The notes under the pieces are model-generated. The model was given only the letters and a program-made list of their open reading frames with translations. It searched no databases and was not told the DNA's origin. 53,323 bases of DNA from Oscillospiraceae bacterium (GTDB lineage Bacteria; Bacillota; Clostridia; Oscillospirales; Acutalibacteraceae), in NCBI GenBank assembly GCA_902780565.1, contig CACZGD010000025.1, positions 1 through 53,323 of the forward strand. Direction: 5' to 3'. Positions 23,033 to 31,189 of the stretch are shown in pieces. Every line of letters begins with the position of its first letter. Positions within the stretch are counted from its first letter, which is position 1. The translations under genes were made by a program, and so were the position numbers.

Positions 23033-24259
23033 ATGGACAAGAAACCGAACGTCAAGTCTCTGAAGCCCACCGCGTTCGCGGGCATGATGGCGGCGCGCCT
23101 GAAGGCGGTCGCCGCCGCGTCCGACGCGCCGGTGCCGGATCTTTACGACTATCCCGCCAACCGTCTGGCGCGGGAGCTGCACCCGGCGGTCCAGTTCCTG
23201 AAGGTCGAGGCGATCGACGCGCATTCCCCCGATATGAAGACCTATACCCTCGCGCCGGACAAGGCGAAGGGGACGACCTCCCTCGCGTGGTTCTCCGCCG
23301 GGCAGTATCTGGTCCTCGGCGTGAACGTGGACGGCAAATTCCGCTCCCGTCCCTATTCCATCTCCTCCTCGCCCGCCGAAACGCTTGAGGGGCATTACCG
23401 CCTCACGGTCAAGCGCGTGCCCGGCGGCGCGGTCTCCGGGTTTATTCTCGATACGTGGCAGGTCGGCGACGCCGTGACCGCCAGCGCCCCCATGGGCGAC
23501 TTCACCTATTCCCGCCTGCGCGATGCGAAAACCGTGATCGGCATCGCGGGCGGCTCCGGCATCACGCCGTTCTATTCCTTCGCCAAGGCGATCGCCGAGG
23601 GGGACGAGGATTTCGAGCTGACCCTGCTTTACGGCAGCCGCACCCTCGCGGACGCGGTGTTTTCGGACGAGATCAAAGCCCTTGCCGAGGCCTGCCCGAA
23701 GATCCGGCTCGTCAACGTCCTCAGCGACGAAAAGCGCAAGCCGAAGGGCGCCGAAAAGGGCTTCATCACGGCGGAGCTGATCAAAAAGTACGCCCCTGCC
23801 GAGGGGGACTATTCCGTGTTCCTCTGCGGCCCGCAGGCGATGTATACCTTTGTGGACAGGGAGCTCGAAAAGCTCGCCCTGCGCCGCAAGTTCATCCGGC
23901 ACGAGCTGTTCGGCGAGTACTTCCACCCGGAGCGCAACGCCGACTATCCCGCCGATGCCGCGGGCAAGACCTTCCGCCTCACGGTGCGCATCGCCGGGAA
24001 GGAGCAGACGGTGGACTGCGCGGCGGATACGTCCCTGCTGCGCGCGATGGAGGCGGCTGGCATTACCGCTCCGGCGGACTGCCGCTCCGGCAAATGCGGC
24101 TGGTGCCATTCGCAGCTCCTTGCGGGCGAGGTCTACGTGCCCGCAAGCGTGGACGGCAGACGGCAGGCGGATAAGCTGTACGGCTACGTGCATCCCTGCT
24201 GCACCTTCCCGCTCTCCGACGTGACCATCGACGTGCCGCCCGTGCATTACGGGCAATAA
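23033..24259 (+). CDS. Ferredoxin-NADP reductase-like flavoprotein with C-terminal 2Fe-2S domain
   Basis: 408 residues. After an N-terminal extension (about 1-50) come the FAD-binding barrel with R-S-R-P-Y-S-I-S-S-S (RxYS motif), the NAD(P)-binding domain with G-G-S-G-I-T-P-F and C-G-P-Q-A-M-Y, and a plant-type ferredoxin domain with C-R-S-G-K-C-G-W-C ... C (about 355-400). This is the layout of phthalate-dioxygenase-reductase / Hmp-like electron-transfer proteins: NAD(P)H to FAD to 2Fe-2S to a partner. The partner is probably the CrtI-like enzyme whose stop lies one base upstream. Confidence 0.9.
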   Translation: MDKKPNVKSLKPTAFAGMMAARLKAVAAASDAPVPDLYDYPANRLARELHPAVQFLKVEAIDAHSPDMKTYTLAPDKAKGTTSLAWFSAGQYLVLGVNVDGKFRSRPYSISSSPAETLEGHYRLTVKRVPGGAVSGFILDTWQVGDAVTASAPMGDFTYSRLRDAKTVIGIAGGSGITPFYSFAKAIAEGDEDFELTLLYGSRTLADAVFSDEIKALAEACPKIRLVNVLSDEKRKPKGAEKGFITAELIKKYAPAEGDYSVFLCGPQAMYTFVDRELEKLALRRKFIRHELFGEYFHPERNADYPADAAGKTFRLTVRIAGKEQTVDCAADTSLLRAMEAAGITAPADCRSGKCGWCHSQLLAGEVYVPASVDGRRQADKLYGYVHPCCTFPLSDVTIDVPPVHYGQ

Positions 24260-24266
24260 TCCGAAG

Positions 24267-24304
24267 GGGAAGAAGCGCCCGCACGGCTGTTTCTTCCCTT
24301 TTTT
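24267..24304 (+). terminator. Intrinsic terminator after the ferredoxin reductase gene
   Basis: 8-bp stem GGGAAGAA (24267-24274 with 24291-24298), 16-base loop, T6. The next gene's ribosome binding site follows 3-4 bases later with no promoter between. So it may act as a partial terminator or attenuator for the lipoprotein genes. Confidence 0.7.
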
Positions 24305-24323
24305 CTGGGGAGGGGATGTAAAA

Positions 24324-26117
24324 ATGAAGCGCATTTTGAGTGTTTTTCTGAGTCTTTTCCTGCTCACGGCAGTGCTGACCGGCTGCCCGGCGCGGGAGGA
24401 CCCGACAGGCGATCCGACCGAAGGCGCCGGGACGCAGGAACAGACGCAGGCATCAACGCAGGAAGCAACACAGGAACCGACGACCGCCGCGCCCGTGATC
24501 CCGGACGTGACCTTCCGGCTGGACGAGCTGCCGGAGATCGGAGAGTACGTCCCCGACGGTAAGATCTCGTATTTCTTCCCGGACGGGCCGACGGATGCTC
24601 TGATCCCGCGCCCCGATTACGGGCGGCTGGTGCCGTATTACGGCGCGCCCGTCCTGCTCGAAACGGATTTTCCCGGGGCGCTCCCGGGCGAAGCGTCTTA
24701 TTACGAAGCGTTTCTCGGCTTCGCCGCGACCGACGGCAGGATCGTCACGTCGCCCTATCTGCTGGAGGGGACGCTGCGGGAAACCGTGGACCTCGGGGAC
24801 GGGGTCGGCTGGTACCTGTTCGGGACGATCCCGAAGGACGGCGGCGACTGGGTCCGGGAGCGGACCGTGATCGCGCTGGACGGCTCCTGGCAGTTCTACC
24901 GGGAGGGCTACGGCTATACGATCGATCTCTCGCCGTTCGGCGCGCCGTATCTGCTGGATCTCGATTTCGATACGAGAACCTGCGGCATGTATGACCCCGC
25001 GACCGGGAAGGTGGTCCGGGACTGCAGCTTCTTCCTGCGGGATATGGCGCAAAGCTACGAACCGCCGAAGCCGGTCTGGGCGGATGAATCCGTGCTCCTT
25101 GTCACGGTGCGCGCGGTTCCGGGTCCGGACGGGTCGTCCGTCCGTTATGAAAGCGACAACGATACCGTCACGGCGTTCGATATGCAGGGCCGGGAGCTGT
25201 ATCAGCTGGATAACGGGTTCTGGGGCGTGCGTCCGCTCGCGGGCAGCATCCTGAAGCACGAGATTCGCAATGAGGGCTTCCGGCTGGTCGAGGCGCACGG
25301 AAAGAAGATATCGGACCGGGTATATCTCGACGCGTTCTATTGTGAGCGGGAGGATCTGATCATGTGTCCGCGCGGAGACGAAAACGATTTCGCCGTGGAC
25401 TATTTCACCCCGCAGGGGGAGCAGGTCTATCCGGCGGAAAACTGCTGGACGTGGCAAACGTGGTCGGCGCTGCTGACCGAGTACGGCGACGTGAATTGGA
25501 ACGGCTGCCTGTTCCTCTCGTACGGCGGGAACGTGGTCTTCCGCGATCTCTACGGCAGGCCGGCCGAGCTCCCCGTCCCCGCGGCAAAGGCTTACAGCGT
25601 CTGGAACCGCAGCGGTTACGGTCTGGAACAGCTGATCTATCTGTGCGCTTCCGACGGACGGCATATGCTCTGCGCGGCGGACGGTACGGTGCTGACCGAG
25701 ATCCGGAAGCCCGCCTCCGGAGAAGAATCCAACGTCGACGGGCAGGGCTCGATCTGGCCAGACGATGGCGCCGCGATGGTGCTGACCGCCGACGGAGAGC
25801 TGTATTTCTACGATCTCGCGACCGGGGCGGAGACCCGGGTCGATACGGCGGCGCTGCGCGACTGGGATCCCGGCATGGAGATCCGGAACCTCTTCCTCGA
25901 CAGGGTGGGGCAGGTCGGCGTCTGCTGCACGGTCTACGGAGACGACAAGCTGCTTGACTTCACGTTCTCCCCGACCGACGGTCGGGTGCTGCCGGATAAG
26001 GTCCGGCTCTCGTCGGAAACGGCGGGGTATCTTCGCGTTGCGACCGGGGGCGTCTCCTGTTTGTACGCGCCGGACGGCACGCTGCTGTACCGCGCAAGAA
26101 ACGGGGCGCTGGCGTAA
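24324..26117 (+). CDS. Large lipoprotein of unknown function, paralogue A
   Basis: 597 residues. The signal peptide ends in the lipobox L-T-G-C (C22), followed by a Thr/Gln-rich linker (about 33-55) and a beta-rich outside region to the end. It begins L-P-E-I-G-E-Y-V-P-D-G-K and D-Y-G-R-L-V-P-Y; both patterns recur in the next gene. Scattered aromatic strand motifs (L-Y-F-Y-D-L-A-T-G, L-L-Y-R-A-R) suggest a WG-repeat or propeller-like fold. No catalytic motif is recognised. The AUG follows GGGGAGGGG. It forms a tandem pair with the downstream paralogue (89 bp apart). Likely a surface binding or sensing protein. Confidence 0.8.
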   Translation: MKRILSVFLSLFLLTAVLTGCPAREDPTGDPTEGAGTQEQTQASTQEATQEPTTAAPVIPDVTFRLDELPEIGEYVPDGKISYFFPDGPTDALIPRPDYGRLVPYYGAPVLLETDFPGALPGEASYYEAFLGFAATDGRIVTSPYLLEGTLRETVDLGDGVGWYLFGTIPKDGGDWVRERTVIALDGSWQFYREGYGYTIDLSPFGAPYLLDLDFDTRTCGMYDPATGKVVRDCSFFLRDMAQSYEPPKPVWADESVLLVTVRAVPGPDGSSVRYESDNDTVTAFDMQGRELYQLDNGFWGVRPLAGSILKHEIRNEGFRLVEAHGKKISDRVYLDAFYCEREDLIMCPRGDENDFAVDYFTPQGEQVYPAENCWTWQTWSALLTEYGDVNWNGCLFLSYGGNVVFRDLYGRPAELPVPAAKAYSVWNRSGYGLEQLIYLCASDGRHMLCAADGTVLTEIRKPASGEESNVDGQGSIWPDDGAAMVLTADGELYFYDLATGAETRVDTAALRDWDPGMEIRNLFLDRVGQVGVCCTVYGDDKLLDFTFSPTDGRVLPDKVRLSSETAGYLRVATGGVSCLYAPDGTLLYRARNGALA

Positions 26118-26206
26118 GGCGTCCGAGGAATAATAACCGCCGCCCCCGTTTTCCCCTCGCGTTCCGGGGCGCGGCAGTCATAAAAACCAAGTGGAGGGAA
26201 AACGAC

Positions 26207-28078
26207 ATGAAACGAATGCTCAGCGCGATCCTTGTCCTTTGCCTGCTGACGGCGGTCCTCGCGGGCTGCCCGCTGCAGAAAGACCCCGGCGTCGGGGACG
26301 TTTTGGTCCCGTGGGGGAATCAGGAGCCCACACAGGGGAGTGAGACGCCCTCGCAGGGGAGTCAGACGCCCACGCAGGGGAGTGAGACGCCCTCGCAGGG
26401 GGAGCCCGTCAGTATCCCGCAGGACGGCTCCGCCTTCATGCTGGAGCGCCTGCCGGAGATCGGGGACTTCGTCTCCGATGAAAAGCTCGACTGCTTCTTC
26501 CCGGAGGGGCCTGCCAAGACCTTTACGCCCCGGTCGGATTACGGGCGGCTGGTGCCGTACCTCGGGGGCGCGATCTTTGCCGAAACGCAGAAATACTATG
26601 AATACACGAACCCCGAAACCGGCGAAACGGAGCGGTATGAGAATTTTGATTACAGCTCCCGCTACACCGCCATGACGGGGCTTGCCACAGAAGACGGCAA
26701 AATCGTCACCGCGCCGATCTTCGGCTCTCTGCAGCGCGTAACGGATTGCGGGAACGGTATCGGCTGGTACACCTTTTCAGAAGGCGGCGAGGAGTGGTTC
26801 GAGGGCGAGGGACCCTGCACGATCGTGGCGCTGGACGGCTCCTGGTCCGTCACGCGCGAGGGATACGGCAGAACGATCAGCCTTGTGCCCTTCGGGCTGA
26901 ACCGCTTCCTCTGCGCCGACGCAGATACCGGCACCTGTTACGCCTATGACGCCGCGACCGGGCAAAAGGTCGGGGACTTCAGCGTCGTGATGCGCGGGAA
27001 GGACCCGAGCTATTATAACTATCCGGACGGCGTGCTCTACGCGGACGAGGCGGGCGTGCTCTTCCACGGACGGCTGATGTACGGCGCAGCGCAGTATTTC
27101 GAGACGTATACGGGCGAGGATTATTACTATACCATGCTCGACTGGAACGGGCAGGAGCTGGATTCCTTCTTGAACGACGCGTACCTCAACCGTGTTGCCG
27201 GTCGGGTATTCCGGTCGGATTTTTATGATGAGATCTTCCTGCATGACGAACACGGCTGGCCCATCGCGCAGGAAAGCTTTCTGGACGTCTTTTACTGCGA
27301 GGCCGAGGATCTGATCCTCTGTCCGATGGGCAGCAGCCAGTATTTCCGGATGTATTATCTCACGCCGCAGGGCGAGTTCGTCGAGCCGCCCGAGAACGCC
27401 TGGACCTGGAACGCGTGGTCGTCCCTGAACGACTCGTTTGGCAAGGGCTTCAACGGCGTCCTGTTCGAGGGCACGGACGGCGGCAGGTCCTGCCGGAACT
27501 TCTGGGGCGAGAAGGTCGCGCTCCCGGTCCCGGACAATGAGATCGATGCGCTTCAGCACCTGTATTACACCACGCAGGACGGCGCGCTGTTCATTCACAC
27601 GACCGGCGACAGGGACTATATCTGCGAGAAAAACGGCGCGCTGCTCGCCGAGGTCCGAAAGCCGAAGGTCTCCCATGAATTCGCCTATGACAGCTACGCG
27701 ATCACGGCAGGGGAGACCGGCGCCGCGGTGCTGACCGCGGAAGGGGAGCTGTATTATTACGATTTCGCCGCCGGGACCGAGATCCTGCTGCAGACGGAGA
27801 GCCTTTCGCAGTTCAGGCGCTGCAGAAATGCCCCGGAGATGTGGATCATGGCGGCGGGCGGCGGATCCGCGGTCATCGGCTTCTCCTTCTACGACGATAA
27901 CGACTATACCCAGCTTACCGTGCAGTTCTCCACCGGGGACGGCGCGGTTCTGAACCGCAATGTGCGTGTGGCGACGGCGACGGACGGCTGGCTCTCGGTC
28001 GCGGACGACGTCGGCTCGCGGCTCTACAGGCCGGACGGCTCTGTTGCGTACCGCGGCAGAAGCGGCGCGTGGTCGTAA
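26207..28078 (+). CDS. Large lipoprotein of unknown function, paralogue B, with heptapeptide repeats
   Basis: 623 residues. Lipobox L-A-G-C (C22); the linker (about 40-66) carries three copies of a seven-residue unit S-[EQ]-T-P-[ST]-Q-G, encoded by a 21-bp tandem repeat (26336-26398). The outside region matches paralogue A along its length (L-P-E-I-G-D-F-V-S-D-E-K-L, D-Y-G-R-L-V-P-Y, the C-terminal L-Y-R-P-D-G-S-V-A-Y-R-G-R). The two genes thus arose by tandem duplication. Function unknown. Confidence 0.8.
   Translation: MKRMLSAILVLCLLTAVLAGCPLQKDPGVGDVLVPWGNQEPTQGSETPSQGSQTPTQGSETPSQGEPVSIPQDGSAFMLERLPEIGDFVSDEKLDCFFPEGPAKTFTPRSDYGRLVPYLGGAIFAETQKYYEYTNPETGETERYENFDYSSRYTAMTGLATEDGKIVTAPIFGSLQRVTDCGNGIGWYTFSEGGEEWFEGEGPCTIVALDGSWSVTREGYGRTISLVPFGLNRFLCADADTGTCYAYDAATGQKVGDFSVVMRGKDPSYYNYPDGVLYADEAGVLFHGRLMYGAAQYFETYTGEDYYYTMLDWNGQELDSFLNDAYLNRVAGRVFRSDFYDEIFLHDEHGWPIAQESFLDVFYCEAEDLILCPMGSSQYFRMYYLTPQGEFVEPPENAWTWNAWSSLNDSFGKGFNGVLFEGTDGGRSCRNFWGEKVALPVPDNEIDALQHLYYTTQDGALFIHTTGDRDYICEKNGALLAEVRKPKVSHEFAYDSYAITAGETGAAVLTAEGELYYYDFAAGTEILLQTESLSQFRRCRNAPEMWIMAAGGGSAVIGFSFYDDNDYTQLTVQFSTGDGAVLNRNVRVATATDGWLSVADDVGSRLYRPDGSVAYRGRSGAWS
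26336..26398 (+). repeat. Three 21-bp tandem repeats inside a lipoprotein linker
   Basis: Copies at 26336-26356, 26357-26377 and 26378-26398; the first and third are identical, the second differs at two bases. A gain or loss of a copy keeps the frame and changes linker length by seven residues. Confidence 0.85.
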
Positions 28079-28148
28079 CGCACCGCGACTTCTTACGGTC
28101 ATGTTCTTTTATGATAAAAGAAAATATAAAAAACGGAGGAAAACGAAC

Positions 28149-29138
28149 ATGAAAAAAACCATTCTTGCCATCCTGCTGATCCTGTCCCTGCTCGCGGGCT
28201 TCGCCGCCTGCGCGAAGGACCCGTCGGACGCGTCCGGCTCCGATCCCGCCGCGTCCGTATCCGGGACCGAAGCCGCCTCCGCATCCACGGAGGCCGCCAC
28301 GATCGAGTCCGTCAGCGCACAGGAGGGCAGCTTCGTCTTCACGAAGGAGAACTACCCCAAAATGGGCGGCTCCCTTGCGAACCTGCCGCTGGGGCAGGCT
28401 GTCACCGCCACGGTGCTGGGGATCACGCGCGAGCAGGCGAACGACCTGATCACCTTTGCCGGGTCCACCACGGATAACTACAAGGCGATCGTGGACGGCG
28501 GCTTCGATATCCTGCTGGCGTACGAGCCGAGCGAGGAGGCGAAGGAATACATCAAAAACGCCGGCGTGGAGCTGGAAATGACCCCCATCGGCGTGGACGC
28601 GCTGGTCTTTATCTGCTCCAAGGAAAACCCGGTCAACAGCATCAGCCTGGAGCAGGTCAAGTCCGTCTATCGCGGCGAAATCAACAACTGGAAGACCCTC
28701 GGCGGCAGCGACGTGGAGCTGATCCCCTATCAGCGCAACAAGGACTCCGGCAGCCAGACGCTGTTCGACAAGCTCGTGAACCTCGGCGACGACCTCATGG
28801 TGCCGCCCACCGGCCTGCAGATCCCCAGCATGATCGGCCTGCTCGAGGCGGTCGCGGACTATGACAACAGCGAGGGCGCCCTCGGCTACACGGTCTATTA
28901 CTACCTCACCAACATGGAAAAGGAAAAGCTCGACACCGCGAAGATCCTCGACGTGGACGGCGTGACCCCCTCGAACGAGACGATCGGGGACGGCAGCTAT
29001 CCGCTGACGAACGATTTCTATGTCGTGATCCGCTCCGACGCCGCGCAAAACAGCCCCGAGCGCATTCTGTATAACTGGATCTGCTCCGATCAGGGCCGCC
29101 AGCTCGTGCTCAACGAGAATTATCCCGTGCGCAAATAA
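28149..29138 (+). CDS. PstS-like substrate-binding lipoprotein
   Basis: 329 residues from the ATG at 28149 (CGGAGG in front; the frame upstream is the tail of the previous gene in another frame). Lipobox A-A-C (C21 area), Ala/Ser/Thr-rich linker, then a type 2 periplasmic-binding fold like PstS (L-I-T-F-A-G-S-T-T-D-N-Y, R-G-E-I-N-N-W-K-T-L-G-G, D-S-G-S-Q-T-L-F). These are the phosphate-loop stretches of the PBP-like family, though sequence around the first anion loop is atypical. No pstC, pstA or pstB follows; a terminator comes at once. It may sense rather than transport, or serve a transporter elsewhere. Confidence 0.8.
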   Translation: MKKTILAILLILSLLAGFAACAKDPSDASGSDPAASVSGTEAASASTEAATIESVSAQEGSFVFTKENYPKMGGSLANLPLGQAVTATVLGITREQANDLITFAGSTTDNYKAIVDGGFDILLAYEPSEEAKEYIKNAGVELEMTPIGVDALVFICSKENPVNSISLEQVKSVYRGEINNWKTLGGSDVELIPYQRNKDSGSQTLFDKLVNLGDDLMVPPTGLQIPSMIGLLEAVADYDNSEGALGYTVYYYLTNMEKEKLDTAKILDVDGVTPSNETIGDGSYPLTNDFYVVIRSDAAQNSPERILYNWICSDQGRQLVLNENYPVRK

Positions 29139-29165
29139 CGCGCCGGAAACCCGTATCTGCGGACA

Positions 29166-29202
29166 TGAAAAAGCCGGAAGGGGAGTCGCCCTCTTCCGGC
29201 TT
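29166..29202. terminator. Bidirectional terminator between convergent genes
   Basis: 10-bp perfect stem AAGCCGGAAG (29171-29180 with 29193-29202), 12-base loop. T-rich on minus (TTTTTC), weaker on plus (CGTTGTT). Confidence 0.75.
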
Positions 29203-29229
29203 CGTTGTTATTCCGTTTCTTTATGACGC

Positions 29230-30024
29230 TTACCGGATCGTCAGGCTTTTCAGCACCTTTCCTGCCGCCGCCACGTCCGCGAAAAAGTCCACGGTCGCCG
29301 CTTCGATGGAGCAGGTCTCCACGCCCGCGTCCGCCAGCGCCTGTACAAAGCCCGCGTAATCGAACGCCGCGGGGTCGGTGGGGAATTCCCGTTTCATCCC
29401 CCGGTTTGAGAAGGGCTGCGAAATGTGCCCGTGCGCCAGCACGCCCTTCATCAGGCGAACGTCCTCGCCGGTTTCGCCGTTCTGCTCCATGTGGTACAGG
29501 TCCGCCAGCAGCTTTACGTTATCGCGGTTCACGGCGGCTGCCAGCAGCGCGCCCTCGCGCAGGGTGTTCAGCGTGCGGCACTCCAGCTTGTTCAGCGGCT
29601 CGATCACGATCGTGACGCCGTATTGCGCGCAGGCGGGGGCCAGCACCTCCGCGATTGCCTTCGTCAGCGCCCGCGCGGCGTCGGTATAAAGCATCCCCGC
29701 CGGGATGCGCCTTGCGTAGGAGGACCCGAACGCGATCTTTTTCAGGCCCAGCGGCGTGCCCCGTGCCAGTCCCTTTTCCACGTAAGCCCGGAGCGCGACG
29801 GGGTCGAAGCCGTCGCCGAGCAGCGGCAGCTCGCCCGGGATGAAGCAGTTCGCGGCTTCGTTGAGCATGCCGTTTTCCTCCAGTGCCCGCCGGAAGGTCC
29901 CGAGCCTTTCGTCCGAATCGTTCACGAACGAGGCAAAGCCGCATTCAATGTAGTCAAACCCCGCCGCTTTTGCGGCAGTCACTTTTTTCGGATCGTCCGT
30001 GCCGAAGCATACGCCGTATCGCAT
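29230..30024 (-). CDS. Sugar phosphate isomerase/epimerase (xylose-isomerase-like TIM barrel)
   Basis: 264 residues. The TIM-barrel AP-endonuclease-2 fold shows the usual strands: Y-I-E-C-G, I-V-I-E-P-L-N-K (metal Glu), L-L-A-D-L-Y-H-M-E (Asp/His ligand pair), A-H-G-H-I-S and C-S-I-E-A. The family includes sugar 3-epimerases, inosose isomerases and hydroxypyruvate isomerases. AAGGAGG precedes the ATG. It is the last gene of a four-gene operon, 12 bp after the phosphoesterase gene; the glycosidase in that operon suggests a carbohydrate substrate. Confidence 0.85.
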   Translation of the reverse strand: MRYGVCFGTDDPKKVTAAKAAGFDYIECGFASFVNDSDERLGTFRRALEENGMLNEAANCFIPGELPLLGDGFDPVALRAYVEKGLARGTPLGLKKIAFGSSYARRIPAGMLYTDAARALTKAIAEVLAPACAQYGVTIVIEPLNKLECRTLNTLREGALLAAAVNRDNVKLLADLYHMEQNGETGEDVRLMKGVLAHGHISQPFSNRGMKREFPTDPAAFDYAGFVQALADAGVETCSIEAATVDFFADVAAAGKVLKSLTIR

Positions 30025-30036
30025 GATTGTTCCTCC

Positions 30037-31149
30037 TTATTCCATGCCTTCGCTGTTTCTGACGTTCAGGATATCATAGGTGCCGTTTTCGTGCAGCGTC
30101 AGGCGGGTATAGCCCTGCAGCCAGTCCTTTTCTGCATAGCCGAGCTTGTTGCCGGTGTGGTAGGAGCCGTAGCCCGAGGACTCGATATAGCACAGCAGGA
30201 TATCCTGATAGATCAGCCGGTAGTTGTTCATGTGGTCGTGCCCGCAGAACACCGCGGTGGTGGAGCCGCCCTTTTTGATCGCGTCGAACAGCCCGGTATC
30301 CACGCCGGACACGCAGGGGTTTTCGAGGTTCACGCCGGTGATGGGCTTTAAGCCCTCCTCCAGCGCGGTCTTATACTGCGGCAGCGGGATGTGCAGCACG
30401 ACGATGGATTTGCACCCGCCGTATTTCGTCTTCACTTCGCCCAGCTTGGTCTCATACCAGCTCACCTGATCCTTCCGCACGCCGTCCGTCACCTTGTCGG
30501 ATTTCGAGAAGCCGTATTCGGCCTTGCGCCCGTCGGACATCATATCGAAGGTGTCGAAGAAGAAAAAGGTCTGCATCAGCGTCCCGTCCGGGTTCTCGAT
30601 GTTCAGCGCGTAGTTGCAGTCGCCGGTGGCGGTGGACAGACCCTTGCGCATCAGGCAGTGGTCGTAGGACGAAAAGATATCCACCATGTCGCCGCGGCTG
30701 ATCGAAAACGCGTTGTCGCCCTCGTGGTTGCCGAGGACCCCGGCCCAGTAAACGCCCAGCTTTTCAAAGATCTCGCCGAGCTGCTGCGCGCGGCGGCGGT
30801 TGAAGGCGGAGGTCACGTTATCGCCGCCGAGGAGCACGAGGTCCGGCTTTTCCTTCTGAATATTCTCCACAAGGTGCGAAACGGTGAGCTTCGAGGTGCT
30901 GTTTTTGCCGTCCAGATGCATGTCGGTGAACAGCAGGATCTTCACGTCGCCGCCGCCCTTTTTCACGACGGTCACGCTGTCCTCGGTCTCCTCCTTGATC
31001 TCGAGCGCGCTGCCGACGGCCTCGATCCCCTTGATGTCGTAGCTCAGGCTGTGGGGCAGAAAGGCGTAAACGACCGCCCCCGCGATCACCAGCAGCGCCA
31101 GCACGGCGCACAGCACGGTTTTTTTGTTCAGCTTGATCGGTTTCTTCAC
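30037..31149 (-). CDS. Membrane-anchored calcineurin-like metallophosphoesterase
   Basis: 370 residues from the GTG at 31149 (GGAGGG, 6-base spacing); an upstream ATG (31188) is less well placed. A basic N-terminus and one TM (about 12-32) anchor a catalytic domain. The metal motifs are F-T-D-M-H (DxH), G-G-D-N-V (GDN), G-N-H-E, H-I-P-L and G-H-D-H, so the active site is complete. It hydrolyses phosphoesters outside the membrane; the exact substrate is unknown. It lies in the operon between the GH127-like gene and the TIM-barrel gene. Confidence 0.88.
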   Translation of the reverse strand: MKKPIKLNKKTVLCAVLALLVIAGAVVYAFLPHSLSYDIKGIEAVGSALEIKEETEDSVTVVKKGGGDVKILLFTDMHLDGKNSTSKLTVSHLVENIQKEKPDLVLLGGDNVTSAFNRRRAQQLGEIFEKLGVYWAGVLGNHEGDNAFSISRGDMVDIFSSYDHCLMRKGLSTATGDCNYALNIENPDGTLMQTFFFFDTFDMMSDGRKAEYGFSKSDKVTDGVRKDQVSWYETKLGEVKTKYGGCKSIVVLHIPLPQYKTALEEGLKPITGVNLENPCVSGVDTGLFDAIKKGGSTTAVFCGHDHMNNYRLIYQDILLCYIESSGYGSYHTGNKLGYAEKDWLQGYTRLTLHENGTYDILNVRNSEGME

Positions 31150-31189
31150 GTTGGTCCCTCCTGTGTATGCTTGTGTGAACGTATTCACG

